A DNA stretch of 51,391 bases, from positions 1 through 51,391 of the forward strand of contig JAHIVV010000026.1 of the NCBI GenBank assembly GCA_018816525.1, written 5' to 3'. This DNA comes from Elusimicrobiota bacterium (lineage in GTDB: Bacteria > Elusimicrobiota > Endomicrobiia > CG1-02-37-114 > XYA2-FULL-39-19). The notes below the pieces were generated by a model, which was not told the DNA's origin, searched no databases, and worked only from the letters and a program-made list of their open reading frames with translations. Positions 25,575 through 34,798 of this stretch are shown piece after piece (position 1 is the stretch's first letter; every line of letters starts with the position of its first letter). Position numbers and translations under genes: made by a program.

Positions 25575-27071
25575 TTAAGTTCTAAGCAATGGGAATAATA
25601 TAACTTCACGTATAGAGGGAGAGTTTGTTATCAGCATTGCAAGCCTGTCTATTCCTATTCCTAATCCGCCGCAAGGCGGCATACCGTGCTCAAGAGCCAT
25701 AACGAAACCCTCATCCATGGGATGGATATCGTCTTTCTGGTTCTGGCTGCAGAAGCGTTTTCTTTGTTCTTCGGGGTCATTTAACTCTGAATATGCGTTG
25801 GCCATCTCCATGCAGGCTACAAATAATTCGAACCTGTCTGCAGTAATTTCATCCTTCGCTTTTGAAAGAGGCGAATAGGCAAGAGGATAATCCGTGACAA
25901 AAGTCGGGTTGAAAAGTTTTGGCTGTATAAATTGATCAAAAAGATGATCGAAAATCTTTTTATCTGTTGTATCCGGCGTCATTTCCAGTTTGACTTCAGC
26001 AGCGAAATCTTTTATACAGTTTTTTGCGACCAGTTCAAGAATATTTACTTTCTTATCAAAAGTTTCCTGAAACAATTCATTCATAGTGGCTATTCTGAAA
26101 TTAGTTAAATCAATAGGTTTTCCCTCAATATTAATTTTGTCTTTTAAGTCCATTGTTGTTGCTATGTTTATCAATAAATCCTGGGTCAGTTTTATCATAT
26201 CCCGGCAATTTGAATAGGCCTGATATACTTCTATCATGGTGAATTCAGGGTTATGCTGGCGGTCAATGCCTTCGTTTCTGAAAGATTTTCCTATTTCAAA
26301 TACTTTTTCCAACCCGCCGACAACAAGCATTTTGAGAGACAATTCTGACGCAATACGCAGGAATAAATCCATATCATAAGTGTTATGATGTGTCTTAAAC
26401 GGCCTGGCAATGGCTCCGCCTGCCAGGTGCTGTATAATAGGTGTTTCGACCTCAAGAAAACCCAATCCGGTTAAATAATTTCTTATCTGGTTGATTAACT
26501 TTGAACGTTTAACAAAAATGTCTTTTACATCCGCGTTTGAAATTAAGTCCAAGTATCTCTGCCTGTAACGGGTATCAACGTCCTTAAGCCCGTGCCATTT
26601 TTCGGGCAGAGGCCTGAGCGATTTGGATAATATTTGAAAGCTTTTTACGTAAACGGTCAGTTCGCCGGTTCTTGTTCTGAAAGGTTTTCCTGTCACTCCG
26701 ATAAAATCACCAATATCAATAAGCTCGATAAAATTTATATAATTTTCCTGCCCTACTATGTCCGTTTTAATATAAGCCTGTGATTTTCCTGTATAATCCT
26801 GAATGTGGAAGAAGGTTGCTTTTCCCATTTGCCTGCGGGCAACAATCCTACCGCAAACTTTAATTTCCCTCTCTATAGATTCTTCTGATTTCAAACCTTC
26901 AAACTCTGTTTTCATGGCAGAGAGTGTATGGGTATAATCAAATTTATCCGGATAAGGATTAATGCCTGAAGCTATAATTTTATCCAGCTTTTCTTTGCGG
27001 TTCTCTACCAATTTTTCAATCGGTAGTGTTGTTTCCTGCATTTCTGTTTTTACGGGTGTTTTGTTTTCCAT
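25575..27071 (-). CDS. lysS: Lysyl-tRNA synthetase, class II
   Basis: LysS charges tRNA-Lys. The 498 residues show an N-terminal OB anticodon-binding domain (about 60-175, with GRIVARRQMGKATFFHIQD) and a class II catalytic core: motif 2 FRNEGIDRQHNPEFTMIEVY and motif 3 GLGIGIDRLAMLITNS. The N-terminal 30 residues (Lys/Glu/Thr-rich) extend a little beyond typical. It begins one base after the stop of the receiver gene and probably shares its promoter. Confidence 0.97.
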   Translation of the reverse strand: MENKTPVKTEMQETTLPIEKLVENRKEKLDKIIASGINPYPDKFDYTHTLSAMKTEFEGLKSEESIEREIKVCGRIVARRQMGKATFFHIQDYTGKSQAYIKTDIVGQENYINFIELIDIGDFIGVTGKPFRTRTGELTVYVKSFQILSKSLRPLPEKWHGLKDVDTRYRQRYLDLISNADVKDIFVKRSKLINQIRNYLTGLGFLEVETPIIQHLAGGAIARPFKTHHNTYDMDLFLRIASELSLKMLVVGGLEKVFEIGKSFRNEGIDRQHNPEFTMIEVYQAYSNCRDMIKLTQDLLINIATTMDLKDKINIEGKPIDLTNFRIATMNELFQETFDKKVNILELVAKNCIKDFAAEVKLEMTPDTTDKKIFDHLFDQFIQPKLFNPTFVTDYPLAYSPLSKAKDEITADRFELFVACMEMANAYSELNDPEEQRKRFCSQNQKDDIHPMDEGFVMALEHGMPPCGGLGIGIDRLAMLITNSPSIREVILFPLLRT

Positions 27072-27072
27072 A

Positions 27073-27477
27073 TTATCCTACTATTTCCTTCACTTTTTCT
27101 CTCAATAATTTAGTGTTAAAAGGTTTTGCGAAAAAATGTTTTACGTTTTTTGACATCATGAATAAATCCAACATCATGGGTTTCGCTGTAACGACTATTA
27201 CTGGAATATTACATAACTCCGGTTTTTGCGCCATCTTGCTGAGAATTGTATAGCCATCAACTTCAGGCAGCATAATATCCAACAAAATCAGATCCGGGAT
27301 TATAGGGGTTAACCCAAATTTACCAGTCGGGCCGATATGTTCAATGCCCAGCAGTTCGAGAGCTTCGCCTCCAGTATCTGCATGCTTAATATAGTAACCG
27401 TCTCTTTCCAGGACAAATCTTATAAGTGTTTGGACTTCTTTATCATCTTCAACTATTAGAACGGTTTTTACAGACAT
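27073..27477 (-). CDS. Stand-alone response regulator receiver protein
   Basis: A single CheY-like domain of 134 residues with no output domain. The acidic pocket is E10-D11-D12 (VLIVEDD), the phosphoacceptor D67 is in LILLDIMLP, the switch Thr is in VIVVTAK and the Lys in FFAKPFN. A stretch of about ten residues (GIEHIGPTGKFG) lengthens the loop before strand 3. It heads the run of genes lysS-ilvE-clpC-tamB-bamA-lpx. No cognate kinase is in the window, so its partner is unknown. Confidence 0.9.
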   Translation of the reverse strand: MSVKTVLIVEDDKEVQTLIRFVLERDGYYIKHADTGGEALELLGIEHIGPTGKFGLTPIIPDLILLDIMLPEVDGYTILSKMAQKPELCNIPVIVVTAKPMMLDLFMMSKNVKHFFAKPFNTKLLREKVKEIVG

Positions 27478-27512
27478 AATCCCCCGTTTATATAATAGGA
27501 TATAATTATATT

Positions 27513-27541
27513 ATTTTACTACATAACCTCTATTTTTGCAA
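27513..27541 (-). promoter_or_regulatory. Promoter upstream of the receiver-lysS unit
   Basis: On the minus strand TTGCAA (27536-27541), 17 bases, TAAAAT (27513-27518). The -35 overlaps the last codons of prfB. The leader to the ATG at 27477 is about 30 bases and contains a GGGGG run 4-8 bases before the start codon. Confidence 0.5.
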
Positions 27542-28646
27542 GTTTTTTGCAAGATAAGCTTCGATAAAAAGGTCGATGTCACCATCCATAACCAGGTTGA
27601 CATTGCCTATTTCTGCGCCGGTTCGGTGGTCTTTTACTAATTGGTAGGGCATGAAGACGTAGGAACGGATTTGATTGGCCCAGCCGATATTACCCTTTTC
27701 TGAGTAATGTTTTTCAATTGCTGAACGCAATTTGTCCTGCTCCAGTTCATAAAGTTTTGCTTTCAGGATTTTCATCGCAGAGATTTTGTTTTTTAGTTGG
27801 GAACGTTCATTCTGGCATTGGGTTACAGTTCCGGTCGGGATATGTGTTATTCTTACAGCAGAATCGGTTTTTTGGAGGTGCTGTCCGCCATGACCTGATG
27901 CACGGTAAGTATCTATTCTGATATCTTCATCTTTTATTTCGATCTTTATTTCATCTTCTATTTCAGGGAGCACATCGCAGGATGCAAAAGATGTGTGCCT
28001 GCGCTTATTTGCGTCAAAGGGTGAGATGCGTACAAGCCGGTGAACGCCTACTTCACTTTTTAATAAACCGTAAGCATAAGGCCCGCGTACAAAAAAAGTA
28101 ATACTTTTTATTCCCGCGCCATCACCCGGTAAAATGTCTGATTGTTCAAGGGTAAATCCTTTTTTTTCAGCCCAGCGGGCGTACATTCTGAAAAGCATTT
28201 CTGCCCAGTCGCAGGCTTCGGTACCGCCTGCGCCTGCATGAATGGAAATTATGGCGCCGAGTTTATCCTGAGATAGAGAAAGTTTAGTTTTTATTTCAAT
28301 CAAAGCTATATCTTTTTTAAGTACTGTGAGTTTATCAATGAATTCCTGTTCAAAATGTTCATCTAATTTGTCGCTTTCGGAAAGTTCTATTATTGTGTCT
28401 AAATCGGAAAGTTCTTTCTTTAGGTTTGTGTACGAAGCAACGTCAGACTTTGCTAAATCCAGCTGCCTCATAATTTTTTGGGCGTCCTGGGTGTTGTCCC
28501 AGAAGTTGGCTTGGGCTGTTATTTGCTGAAGTTCGGCTATTTTCTTTTCTTTGTTTTCAACGTCAAAGGAACCCCCTCAAAGTGCCAACCTTTTCAGAAG
28601 CCTTGCTTAATTCATCCTTTAATTCCCTGATCGTATAATGTTGCAT
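27530..28646 (-). CDS. prfB: Peptide chain release factor 2, with programmed +1 frameshift
   Basis: RF2 ends translation at UGA and UAA. The gene is in two frames. Codons 1-27 start at ATG 28646 (MQHYTIRELKDELSKA) and end at an in-frame TGA (28563-28565); the remaining 344 codons continue in the +1 frame from GAC (28562-28564), giving about 371 residues. The shift site is AGGGGGTTCCTTTGAC, identical in layout to the E. coli autoregulatory site (internal Shine-Dalgarno, then CTT TGA C). Later landmarks are the SPF tripeptide (ISPFDANKRRHTSF) that reads the stop codon and the catalytic GGQ (SGHGGQHLQK). A conventional call starting at 28471 would lose the N-terminal domain. Confidence 0.95.
28562..28577 (-). 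promoter_or_regulatory. Programmed +1 ribosomal frameshift site of prfB
   Basis: On the minus strand AGGGGG (28572-28577) acts as an internal Shine-Dalgarno; CTT (28566-28568) is the slippery Leu codon and TGA (28563-28565) the in-frame stop. When RF2 is scarce the ribosome slips to TTT and continues with GAC. The spacing equals the well-studied E. coli site. Confidence 0.93.
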
Positions 28647-28652
28647 ATCCCC

Positions 28653-28681
28653 ATTTTAGCATTTTAAACAATATTTTTCAA
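28653..28681 (-). promoter_or_regulatory. Possible prfB promoter placed for a leaderless mRNA
   Basis: On the minus strand TTGAAA (28676-28681), 17 bases, TAAAAT (28653-28658), then 6 bases and the ATG. The start of transcription would fall at the ATG. GGGG within those 6 bases is too close to be a normal ribosome site. Confidence 0.45.
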
Positions 28682-28732
28682 AAAAGGGTCGTTCCTGTTA
28701 AAACTATTAACCCGATTGCTAAGCCTGATTTT

Positions 28733-30244
28733 TTATGAGTATTCATGATGTTTTGATTTTGCAAAAGGAATAATTGTCATTAGAGCACAAAAAAGAATAA
28801 AAACGTCACCAAAGCGAGAGTAAAATGAAACAGTTTGGTTTGGGTGTATGATGTATGTTTGGGCAGCGGTGGTAAAAATTACTGTTTTGCTGATTATTCT
28901 GCCGCAGGAATCAATATGCCCGGAAATACCGGTATTTGCACAACGTATAACCGGCTTTCTGTTTTCTATTGCACGGAAAACATTGAATGAGAAATGCTCG
29001 TACGGAGCTGATGTCCTCAAATACCACGCATCATTGGTTAAATTAATAATAAATTCCTGTCCTTTGAATTTTCTTATAAGTTCCGGGAAAATCGCTTCAA
29101 AACAAATATTGCTTGAAAATTTAACAGGTTTTAAATCAGCGCCAATCGGCAAATCAAAAACCGTATAATTTTTTCCTGATGTAAAATCCCCTAACTCATT
29201 TACAACTTTTATGTATTTTGAGAGAAATGATTTTAGCGGAATAGTTTCCCCAAAAGGCACAAGATGCATTTTGTCATATTTTGCTGCTAACTTTCCTTCG
29301 GAAGAAATTAGAATTGCTGAATTGAAATATTTGCCTTCTTTATAATCCGCCGAACCAATTAGATGGAAAGTCCTGGTTTCTTTAGCTAAATCGCAGGCCC
29401 ATTTTGAAAAATATTTTTCTTCAAGTAAAAATCCTGGAACGGAAGATTCCGGCCAAACAATCAGGTCAGGTTTTTCTATTTTGACTACATCTTTTGCCAG
29501 CTTATCATAAACGCCAATTATTTCATTTGCAAATTTCTGGTCCCATTTTTTATATTGGTCGATATTGCCTTGTAGTATGGAAACCTTAACTGAGGTTGAT
29601 GAGTTGCTAGGCGTAAGCTGAGAAGTTGATAAGTGAAAAAGTCCGTAAACTAAACAAAAAAGAAAAATAGCCGAAGAAAATGCAAAATTTCCAATTTTAT
29701 ATTTTAAATTACTTTCACGCATCAATTGAAAAATGCATGAATTCACCAATACAATTGAAAAAGAAACACCATAAACTCCTGTGATATCGCCTATTTGAAT
29801 TACCGGCAGAAAACTACATTGAGAATACCCAAGAATACCTCCTGGAATTCCGCCGAAAAGATGACCGCGTAAATATTCTAAGACTACCCAAAGAGAAGCA
29901 CAAAATAAACTGAAAACAATTCCTATTGATTTAAAATAATTGACAACAAAACAGAAAACACCCAAATAAATTGACAAATAAATCGAAAGCAATAAAAGCA
30001 CAAGTAAACCCAGCAACCAGGATTCGCCGGCCGCGGTGAAAGTTGGCACAAACCAGTATAGATAACCGCAGTAAAAAACCACACCGGAAGTCAACCCGGC
30101 AAAAAAGGCTTTAGCGGGTTTAGCTTTTTGAATTGTAAATAATAGCGGAATGAGCGAAATCCAAGCAAGAAAAAAAAGGTTTGATTTTGGGAAGCATAGA
30201 AAAAGCAGTATTCCTGTAAGTGTTTGGAGAAAAAAATTAAGCAT
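28733..30244 (-). CDS. lnt: Apolipoprotein N-acyltransferase
   Basis: Lnt adds the third acyl chain to the N-terminal Cys of lipoproteins at the periplasmic face of the inner membrane. I use the ATG at 30244, which overlaps the secA stop by 8 bases and begins directly with a membrane helix (MLNFFLQTLTGILLFLCF); a longer frame would only translate the secA tail out of frame. The 503 residues have about seven membrane segments and a periplasmic nitrilase domain. The catalytic triad is visible as E266 (WPESSVPG), K325 (YDKMHLVPFGE) and C381 (NICFEAIFPEL). A final membrane helix ends the protein. Confidence 0.93.
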   Translation of the reverse strand: MLNFFLQTLTGILLFLCFPKSNLFFLAWISLIPLLFTIQKAKPAKAFFAGLTSGVVFYCGYLYWFVPTFTAAGESWLLGLLVLLLLSIYLSIYLGVFCFVVNYFKSIGIVFSLFCASLWVVLEYLRGHLFGGIPGGILGYSQCSFLPVIQIGDITGVYGVSFSIVLVNSCIFQLMRESNLKYKIGNFAFSSAIFLFCLVYGLFHLSTSQLTPSNSSTSVKVSILQGNIDQYKKWDQKFANEIIGVYDKLAKDVVKIEKPDLIVWPESSVPGFLLEEKYFSKWACDLAKETRTFHLIGSADYKEGKYFNSAILISSEGKLAAKYDKMHLVPFGETIPLKSFLSKYIKVVNELGDFTSGKNYTVFDLPIGADLKPVKFSSNICFEAIFPELIRKFKGQEFIINLTNDAWYLRTSAPYEHFSFNVFRAIENRKPVIRCANTGISGHIDSCGRIISKTVIFTTAAQTYIIHPNQTVSFYSRFGDVFILFCALMTIIPFAKSKHHEYS

Positions 30245-32864
30245 TAGTGCCGCAGCATTTTTTGTATTTCTTCCCGCTTCCGCAGGGACAGGGATCGTTA
30301 CGACCAAGTTTCTTGGCAATGTCAGGAATATCTTTTGATACTTTTGAAGGATTTACAGATACTTTCAATTTTGGCGCGCCTTTAGGCGTTCCTGTCGTCG
30401 TGTCAGGGGCGGTTCTCCTTATAGTTTCAGTTACCGGTTGAATCCTCAATGCATACTCAACTGTACTTTCACGAATACGTTCCATCATAAGGCTGAAAAT
30501 TTTAAATGCTTCCTGCTGGTATTCTATCAAAGGGTCTTTCTGACCGTAAGCGCGAAGGCCAATACCTTTCTTGAGCTGGTCCAACTCATAAAGGTGTTCG
30601 CGCCAAGCGGTATCAATCATGTGAAGCAAAACCATTCTTTCCAGCTCGCGCATAGTGTCTTTGCCGAAATTTTGCTCCCGGGTGTTATAAACAGCTAGTA
30701 TTTTTTCTTCAAGCGTTTCTTTCAATAATTGCCTGTCAAACCTGAGTATTTCATCCTGCGTTAATTGCAAATCAATGTTGAACACGCGTTTAAGCCATAG
30801 AGTTAAACTTGGCCATTCCCATTCTTCAGGATGTTTCTTAACTGCCCACTGCTCAATTTTTTCGTCAATAGATTCGCTTACCATATCTTTGATTTGCTGA
30901 GATATATCTTCGCCTTCAAGTATTTCGTTGCGTAATGAGTAAATAGCCTCTCTCTGTTTGTTCATTACGTTATCGTACTCAAGCAATTGTTTTCTGATAT
31001 CAAAATTCATCGCTTCAACTTTTCTTTGCGCATTTTCTATTGCTTTGCTGATCCAGGGGTGTTCGATATTCTCCCCTTCCTTCATGCCAAGTCGTTCCAT
31101 GAGCCCGGACATTCTTGCTCCGCCGAAAAGTCGCATAAGTTCGTCTTCAAGAGAGATAAAAAATCTTGTTGAACCCGGGTCACCCTGCCTGCCGCCTCTT
31201 CCGCGAAGCTGGTTGTCAATACGCCTCGATTCATGGCGTTCGGTGCCTACTACATGGAGTCCCCCGGCATTTATGACAAGCTGTTGTTCTTCTAAATTCG
31301 GCGGGTTGCCGCCGAGAATAATATCTACGCCTCTTCCCGCCATATTTGTAGCCACAGTCACTGTGCCCTTTTTGCCTGCCTGCGAAATTATCTGGGCTTC
31401 CTGTTCGTGGAATTTTGCGTTTAAGACCTGGTGAGGTATCCCGCGCCTGCGCATCATGCCGGAAAGTTTTTCATTTTTTTCAATAGATCTTGTGCCGACA
31501 AGGACCGGCTGGCCCTTTTTCCAGGATTGTTCTATTTCGTCAACAAGCGCGCTCCATTTCTCTTTTTCCGTGCGGTAAATAACGTCGGAATTATCAATCC
31601 TGATGTTTTGCTTGTTGGGCGGGATGCTTATAACGTCAAGTTTGTATATATCCCAGAATTCAGACGCTTCCGTTTTAGCGGTACCTGTCATTCCTGATAT
31701 TTTTTCATACATTCTGAAATAGTTCTGGAAAGTAATCGTGGCCAATGTCTGGTTTTCTTCGGCAACCCGCAGGTTTTCTTTTGATTCAACTGCCTGGTGA
31801 AGCCCGTCTGACCATCTGCGGCCCGGCATCAGCCTTCCTGTAAATTCGTCAACTATTATTACTTGTCCGTCTTTAATAACGTAATCAACATCGCGTTTGA
31901 AAAGGTTATGAGCCCGCAGAGCTGCTGTTATATGATGAACCCACTCTGATTCCAGATCGTCATAAAGATTTTCAATACCCAGCAGTCTCTCGCATTTTGT
32001 CACTCCGGTCTCGGTTAGCGTTACCGAATGCGCTTTTTCATCTACTATGAAATCATAGCCTTTTGCCAAATCTATGCCTTTGTATTTTGCTTCCATTTCT
32101 TCAGCATCTGTTACAAATTTCCCTCTTAAATGGGGCACTAAACGGTTTGCAAGGACATATTTTTCAGTTGATTCTTCCGCCGGGCCCGATATAATAAGAG
32201 GCGTACGCGCTTCATCGATTAAAATTGAATCAACTTCATCGACTACCGCAAAATACATCGGGCGCAACACTCTTTCGTCTTTTTTTATTACCATATTGTC
32301 GCGAAGGTAGTCAAAACCGATTTCATTATTTGTAACGTATGTAATGTCGCATTGGTACATTTTTTGCCTTTCTTCAGGAGTCATGTCATGCTGAATATAT
32401 CCTACTGTTAAACCGAGCGCCTGGAAAACCGGCCCCATCCAGGCCGGGTCACGTTTTGCCAGGTAATCATTCACCGTGACTATATGAACGCCTTTGCCCG
32501 TCAGGGCGTTTAAATAAGCAGGAAGAGTTGCTACCAGGGTTTTTCCTTCACCTGTTTTCATTTCGGCTATTTTACCTTCGTGTAAAACCATTCCGCCTAC
32601 CAATTGGACGTCATAATGCCTTAATTTTATTGTTCTTTTAGATGCTTCCCGCGCGCAGGCAAACGCCTCAGCGAGAATATCGTTTAAAGATTCGCCTTCT
32701 GCAAGGCGTTTTTTGAATTCGTCAGTTTTGTTTTTCAGCTGTTCGTCTGAAAGTTTTTCGATTTCTTCTTCCAAAGAATTAATAACCTCAACCAGGGGCC
32801 CAAGTTTATTAATTACCCTCAAATCCTTTGTGCCGAAAATAGATTTTAAAATTTCATTAAGCAT
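30237..32864 (-). CDS. secA: Preprotein translocase ATPase SecA
   Basis: SecA drives export of unfolded preproteins through SecYEG. The 875 residues show the DEAD motor: Walker A in AEMKTGEGKTLVATLPAYL (key GEGKT), VDEVDSILIDEARTPLI, the preprotein cross-linking domain, and the second motor domain with TNMAGRGVDIILGG and QLRGRGGRQGDPG. The C-terminus carries the SEC-C zinc motif CPCGSGKKYKKCCG used to bind SecB or phospholipid. A Thr/Pro-rich linker (about 825-850) precedes it. The stop overlaps the lnt start, suggesting translational coupling. Confidence 0.97.
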   Translation of the reverse strand: MLNEILKSIFGTKDLRVINKLGPLVEVINSLEEEIEKLSDEQLKNKTDEFKKRLAEGESLNDILAEAFACAREASKRTIKLRHYDVQLVGGMVLHEGKIAEMKTGEGKTLVATLPAYLNALTGKGVHIVTVNDYLAKRDPAWMGPVFQALGLTVGYIQHDMTPEERQKMYQCDITYVTNNEIGFDYLRDNMVIKKDERVLRPMYFAVVDEVDSILIDEARTPLIISGPAEESTEKYVLANRLVPHLRGKFVTDAEEMEAKYKGIDLAKGYDFIVDEKAHSVTLTETGVTKCERLLGIENLYDDLESEWVHHITAALRAHNLFKRDVDYVIKDGQVIIVDEFTGRLMPGRRWSDGLHQAVESKENLRVAEENQTLATITFQNYFRMYEKISGMTGTAKTEASEFWDIYKLDVISIPPNKQNIRIDNSDVIYRTEKEKWSALVDEIEQSWKKGQPVLVGTRSIEKNEKLSGMMRRRGIPHQVLNAKFHEQEAQIISQAGKKGTVTVATNMAGRGVDIILGGNPPNLEEQQLVINAGGLHVVGTERHESRRIDNQLRGRGGRQGDPGSTRFFISLEDELMRLFGGARMSGLMERLGMKEGENIEHPWISKAIENAQRKVEAMNFDIRKQLLEYDNVMNKQREAIYSLRNEILEGEDISQQIKDMVSESIDEKIEQWAVKKHPEEWEWPSLTLWLKRVFNIDLQLTQDEILRFDRQLLKETLEEKILAVYNTREQNFGKDTMRELERMVLLHMIDTAWREHLYELDQLKKGIGLRAYGQKDPLIEYQQEAFKIFSLMMERIRESTVEYALRIQPVTETIRRTAPDTTTGTPKGAPKLKVSVNPSKVSKDIPDIAKKLGRNDPCPCGSGKKYKKCCGTNA

Positions 32865-32877
32865 TTTCCGAAGGTCC

Positions 32878-33546
32878 TTATTTAAAATGGTTTTTTTTGA
32901 TTATTGAGACAATTTCTTCCGGAGTTTCAACAACTTTGAATATGTCCAGGTCGCAATTTGAAATACAGTTTTCTTTGAGCATGCTGTTTTTCATCCAGGC
33001 GATAAGGTCTTTCCAGTATTCTTTGCCTACCAGTATAACCGGAAACGGGCATATTCTTTCGGTTTGGATGAGCGTAATGGCTTCATAAAACTCGTCTAAA
33101 GTACCAAAGCCCCCCGGCAGAACAACAAAAGCTTTTGCATATTTCGTGAACATTACCTTGCGCACGAAAAAATACCTGAACTCAAGCATTACGTTCATAA
33201 AAGGATTTGGTTTTTGTTCCATAGGAAGTATTATGTTAAGGCCTACAGATTTTCCTCCTCCCGCGCTGGCTCCTTTATTAGCAGCCTCCATTACCCCCGG
33301 GCCGCCTCCCGTAATTACAGAATAGCCTGATTTAGCCAACAAATATGCAGTTTTCTCTGCGATTTTATAATATTTAGTATTTGGTTTAAGGCGGGCTGAC
33401 CCAAAAAAACATATACCTTTTTTTATCCTGGAAAGTGTTTCAAAACCGTCAATAAATTCTGCCATGATCCGGAATATGCGCCAGGTATCTTCATCATGCA
33501 CGTCGTTATGGTTAAGCGTTTGATTGAACCTTTTCATTTTCTTCAT
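32878..33546 (-). CDS. LOG-family protein (putative nucleoside 5'-monophosphate phosphoribohydrolase)
   Basis: LOG-family enzymes release the base from nucleoside 5'-monophosphates, including cytokinin precursors; in most bacteria the true substrate is unknown. The 222 residues contain GGPGVMEAANKGA (81-93) and PGGFGTLDE (144-152), the two signature motifs, with a Rossmann fold between. AGGAGA precedes the ATG at 33546, which decides the start. The protein is of the longer subgroup that begins with about 40 extra residues (DTWRIFRIMAEFIDGFETL). It is 13 bases upstream of secA on the same strand. Confidence 0.88.
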   Translation of the reverse strand: MKKMKRFNQTLNHNDVHDEDTWRIFRIMAEFIDGFETLSRIKKGICFFGSARLKPNTKYYKIAEKTAYLLAKSGYSVITGGGPGVMEAANKGASAGGGKSVGLNIILPMEQKPNPFMNVMLEFRYFFVRKVMFTKYAKAFVVLPGGFGTLDEFYEAITLIQTERICPFPVILVGKEYWKDLIAWMKNSMLKENCISNCDLDIFKVVETPEEIVSIIKKNHFK

Positions 33547-33738
33547 ATATTCTCCTAGATAACCTTCCCTGCATGTTCTGTCGAAAATACGGTAAATATC
33601 TGTGGTTGTTTATTGTTTTTTTGCAATATTTTTCAAACATGCCTTCAGTAAACCTGTCAATATCCTTTCTTTCTATAAGGTTTAATGATAATTAGAACCG
33701 TATATTTCCTTTAATCTCTTTTCCAGTTTTGCCTGCAT
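33547..33738 (-). pseudogene. Possible frameshifted small gene between the epimerase and LOG genes
   Basis: The 208-base gap is not empty of coding signal. On the minus strand an ATG at 33738 opens 18 codons (MQAKLEKRLKEIYGSNYH) to a TAA at 33682-33684. In another frame overlapping that point the sequence continues protein-like with ERKDIDRFTEGMFEKYCKK and on into YLPYFRQNMQG, with codon use like its neighbours and no ATG before FTEGM. Joined by one frameshift these make about 60-65 residues ahead of the LOG ribosome site. I do not recognise the product, and the joined frame could be chance. Confidence 0.3.
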
Positions 33739-33754
33739 AATTATGCCATTATAT

Positions 33755-34675
33755 TCATTTCATTATAGATTTGAAATATGCTACGGTTGTCTTTAAACCT
33801 GCATCTAAATTTGAGGTCGGAACAAATCCAAGTTTTTTAATTTTATTTACATCTGCAAGGGAATGTTTAATATCTCCCAGGCGTTCTTTTTCATGTACAA
33901 TTTTTGATTTAGAACCGCAGAATTTAATGATTTTGTCAGCCAGCGCATTGATCGTAATTTTTGAGCCATACGCGACATTATAGACCCCGCTGCCTTTTTC
34001 TGCGGCAAGTATATTTGCCTGTACCGCATCTTTAACATATATAAAATCTCTTGTTTGTTCGCCGTCGCCATAGATTACAACATCTTCGTTTTTAACTGCT
34101 TTCGAAATGAAAATTGGCACAGCGGCCGCATATTGAGATTTAGGGTTCTGCCTTGGGCCGAAAACATTGAAATACCTGCAGGCTGCGCTTTTTACTCCCC
34201 ATGCGTTTTGATAAAGCGAAAGATAATATTCGCCGGCCAATTTCGTTACCGCGTAAGGGCTTTTAGGCTCTGGAAACATGGTTTCAACTTTGGGCATCGT
34301 TGGATTATCGCCGTACATTGCAGCAGATGACGACAGCACTATTTTTTTAACATTGTTTTCTTTAGCTGCTTTTATCAGGTTAATTGTCCCTTCTGCGTTT
34401 ATTTTTATACATTCAATCGGTTCAAGAATACTTTCAGGCACGCTTATCATAGCCGCCAGGTGAAAAATATAGTCAACGCCTTTTGTCGCTTTAAGCAATG
34501 CGCGGTAGTTAGTAATGCTATCCTGGATAAATTCAACCTTGAAATTTTCTATGTTTTTTATAAACCCGCTTCTTAAATTGTCCAAGACAAGCACTTCTGT
34601 GTTCGGCTTATTTTGCCAGTATTCTACAATATGGCTTCCGATAAACCCGGCTCCTCCTGTAACTAATATTTTCAT
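33755..34675 (-). CDS. NAD-dependent sugar-nucleotide epimerase/dehydratase (extended SDR)
   Basis: An extended short-chain dehydrogenase of 306 residues, close to UDP-glucose/UDP-GlcNAc 4-epimerases. The Rossmann motif GGAGFIG is at 7-13, LDNLRSG follows strand 2, the catalytic SSSAAMYG Ser region is near 115-122, and the YxxxK pair is Y141/K145 (SPYAVTKLAGE). RYFNVFGPRQNPKSQYAAAVP is typical of the WbpP/GalE-type group. Exact sugar is not readable. It lies alone between two gaps with broken frames, and GAGG precedes the start by about 9 bases. Confidence 0.88.
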   Translation of the reverse strand: MKILVTGGAGFIGSHIVEYWQNKPNTEVLVLDNLRSGFIKNIENFKVEFIQDSITNYRALLKATKGVDYIFHLAAMISVPESILEPIECIKINAEGTINLIKAAKENNVKKIVLSSSAAMYGDNPTMPKVETMFPEPKSPYAVTKLAGEYYLSLYQNAWGVKSAACRYFNVFGPRQNPKSQYAAAVPIFISKAVKNEDVVIYGDGEQTRDFIYVKDAVQANILAAEKGSGVYNVAYGSKITINALADKIIKFCGSKSKIVHEKERLGDIKHSLADVNKIKKLGFVPTSNLDAGLKTTVAYFKSIMK

Positions 34676-34701
34676 TTTATTGTACCTCTAAAACAGCATC
34701 T

Positions 34702-34794
34702 TTAACAAGGTAAAATGGGATATACTGCTATTTTATTTACAAACAAAGACACTTTTCTTTTATCAGTTTCTTCAACAACAAATCCGGTTGCAGG
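34702..34794 (-). pseudogene. 30-codon open stretch, possible out-of-frame continuation of the upstream small gene
   Basis: After the TGA that ends the small frame at 34799, a shifted frame is open for 30 codons (PATGFVVEETDKRK and so on) to a TAA at 34702-34704. It begins directly after a TAG and has no start codon or ribosome site of its own. Together with the 58-codon frame it would make a protein of about 90 residues broken by one frameshift. No family recognised. Confidence 0.3.
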
Positions 34795-34798
34795 CTAC

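Noticed and set aside
28472-28646. prfB as a pseudogene or two genes
   Set aside because: The shift site matches the known programmed frameshift in sequence and spacing, so the split is functional.
30245-30319. Longer lnt start at 30319 adding 25 residues
   Set aside because: The extra part is the secA C-terminal coding sequence read in another frame; the ATG at 30244 starts directly with the first membrane helix.
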